Positions 14,420 through 14,502 of a DNA stretch of 14,502 bases are shown one piece after another. The position numbers and the translations under genes are program-made. Numbering within the stretch: position 1 is the stretch's first letter; every line of letters begins with the position of its first letter. The notes beneath the pieces were generated by a model, which saw only the letters and a list, made by a program, of their open reading frames with translations, made no database searches and had not been told where the DNA came from. Origin of the DNA: Caryophanales bacterium (lineage in GTDB: Bacteria > Bacillota_I > Bacilli_A > RF39 > UBA660); the NCBI GenBank assembly GCA_016291895.1, contig JAEEZO010000007.1:1-14502 (forward strand), in the 5' to 3' direction.

Positions 14420-14502
14420 ATGTTTAATAAAAATAAAAGAGCAACAAAAGTATTAGCAAAATTTAATAAAAGTAAATTTAATTATAATGAGTTTGTAAGA
14501 GA
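14420..14502 (+). CDS. N-terminal fragment of an unrecognised protein (runs off the window)
   Basis: An ATG at 14420 opens a frame of 27 codons to the window edge, beginning MFNKNKRATKVLAKFNKSK and ending EFVR. The visible part is rich in Lys and Asn, basic and without a signal peptide or membrane segment, so a cytoplasmic, possibly nucleic-acid-binding, protein is possible. I do not recognise it. Support for a real gene comes from the strong promoter (TTGTCA-N17-TATAAT) and an AAAGGTG ribosome site four bases before the ATG. The gene is divergent from helD. Confidence 0.65.
   Translation, partial: MFNKNKRATKVLAKFNKSKFNYNEFVR

Overview
The window is AT-rich (a little under 30% GC by eye). 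It reads as the chromosome of a low-GC Bacillota: Shine-Dalgarno sites are GGTGA or AGGAG, stops are TAA or TAG, Trp is TGG, and genes are packed with short spacers, many of them overlapping their signals. Housekeeping genes for peptidoglycan (murG, murB), division (ftsQ/divIB) and chromosome segregation (scpA, scpB) show a walled bacterium with an SMC complex. The gene style (secreted Ig-like/MBL protein, SpaA-type surface protein, pilin-like protein with a leucine-rich tail) suggests an uncultured gut-type lineage near Erysipelotrichia/RF39. That placement is an inference.

Layout. Positions 1-75 (-) are the first codons of ruvA. Positions 158-5319 (-) are a four-gene operon. In transcription order it holds a prepilin-like protein with a BspA-like C-terminus, a five-helix membrane protein with a large outer domain, a 33-residue single-helix protein not previously listed as an ORF, and a membrane-anchored protein with Ig-like domains and a ComEC-type metallo-beta-lactamase domain. 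Diverging from it at 5422-6747 (+) is a PilB/GspE/ComGA-type secretion ATPase. Positions 6777-8062 (-) are scpA-scpB. Positions 8100-10796 (-) are murG-murB-ftsQ. Positions 10887-12182 (-) encode a SpaA/Cna_B-domain surface protein with an NPKTN sorting-type C-terminus. Positions 12248-14269 (-) encode a HelD-like RNA polymerase recycling helicase. A new gene starts at 14420 (+) and leaves the window.

The most unusual part is 158-6747. A type IV filament ATPase is divergent from, and probably co-regulated with, a prepilin-like protein that is far larger than a pilin. The operon also holds membrane proteins of unknown function and an extracellular ComEC-like MBL enzyme. This looks like a surface filament or DNA-handling machine whose core parts (PilC, prepilin peptidase) must lie elsewhere.

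The regulatory architecture is also striking. Several promoters place the -10 box only 6-7 bases before the Shine-Dalgarno, giving predicted leaders of about 9-14 nt. Terminator stems start on or inside stop codons. The ftsQ stop, its terminator loop and the scpAB -35 box occupy the same bases. helD has a near-consensus promoter followed by a terminator-like hairpin just before its Shine-Dalgarno, and its -35 overlaps that of the divergent gene. No tRNA, rRNA, CRISPR array or insertion sequence was seen, and no stretch longer than 300 bases lacks a gene.
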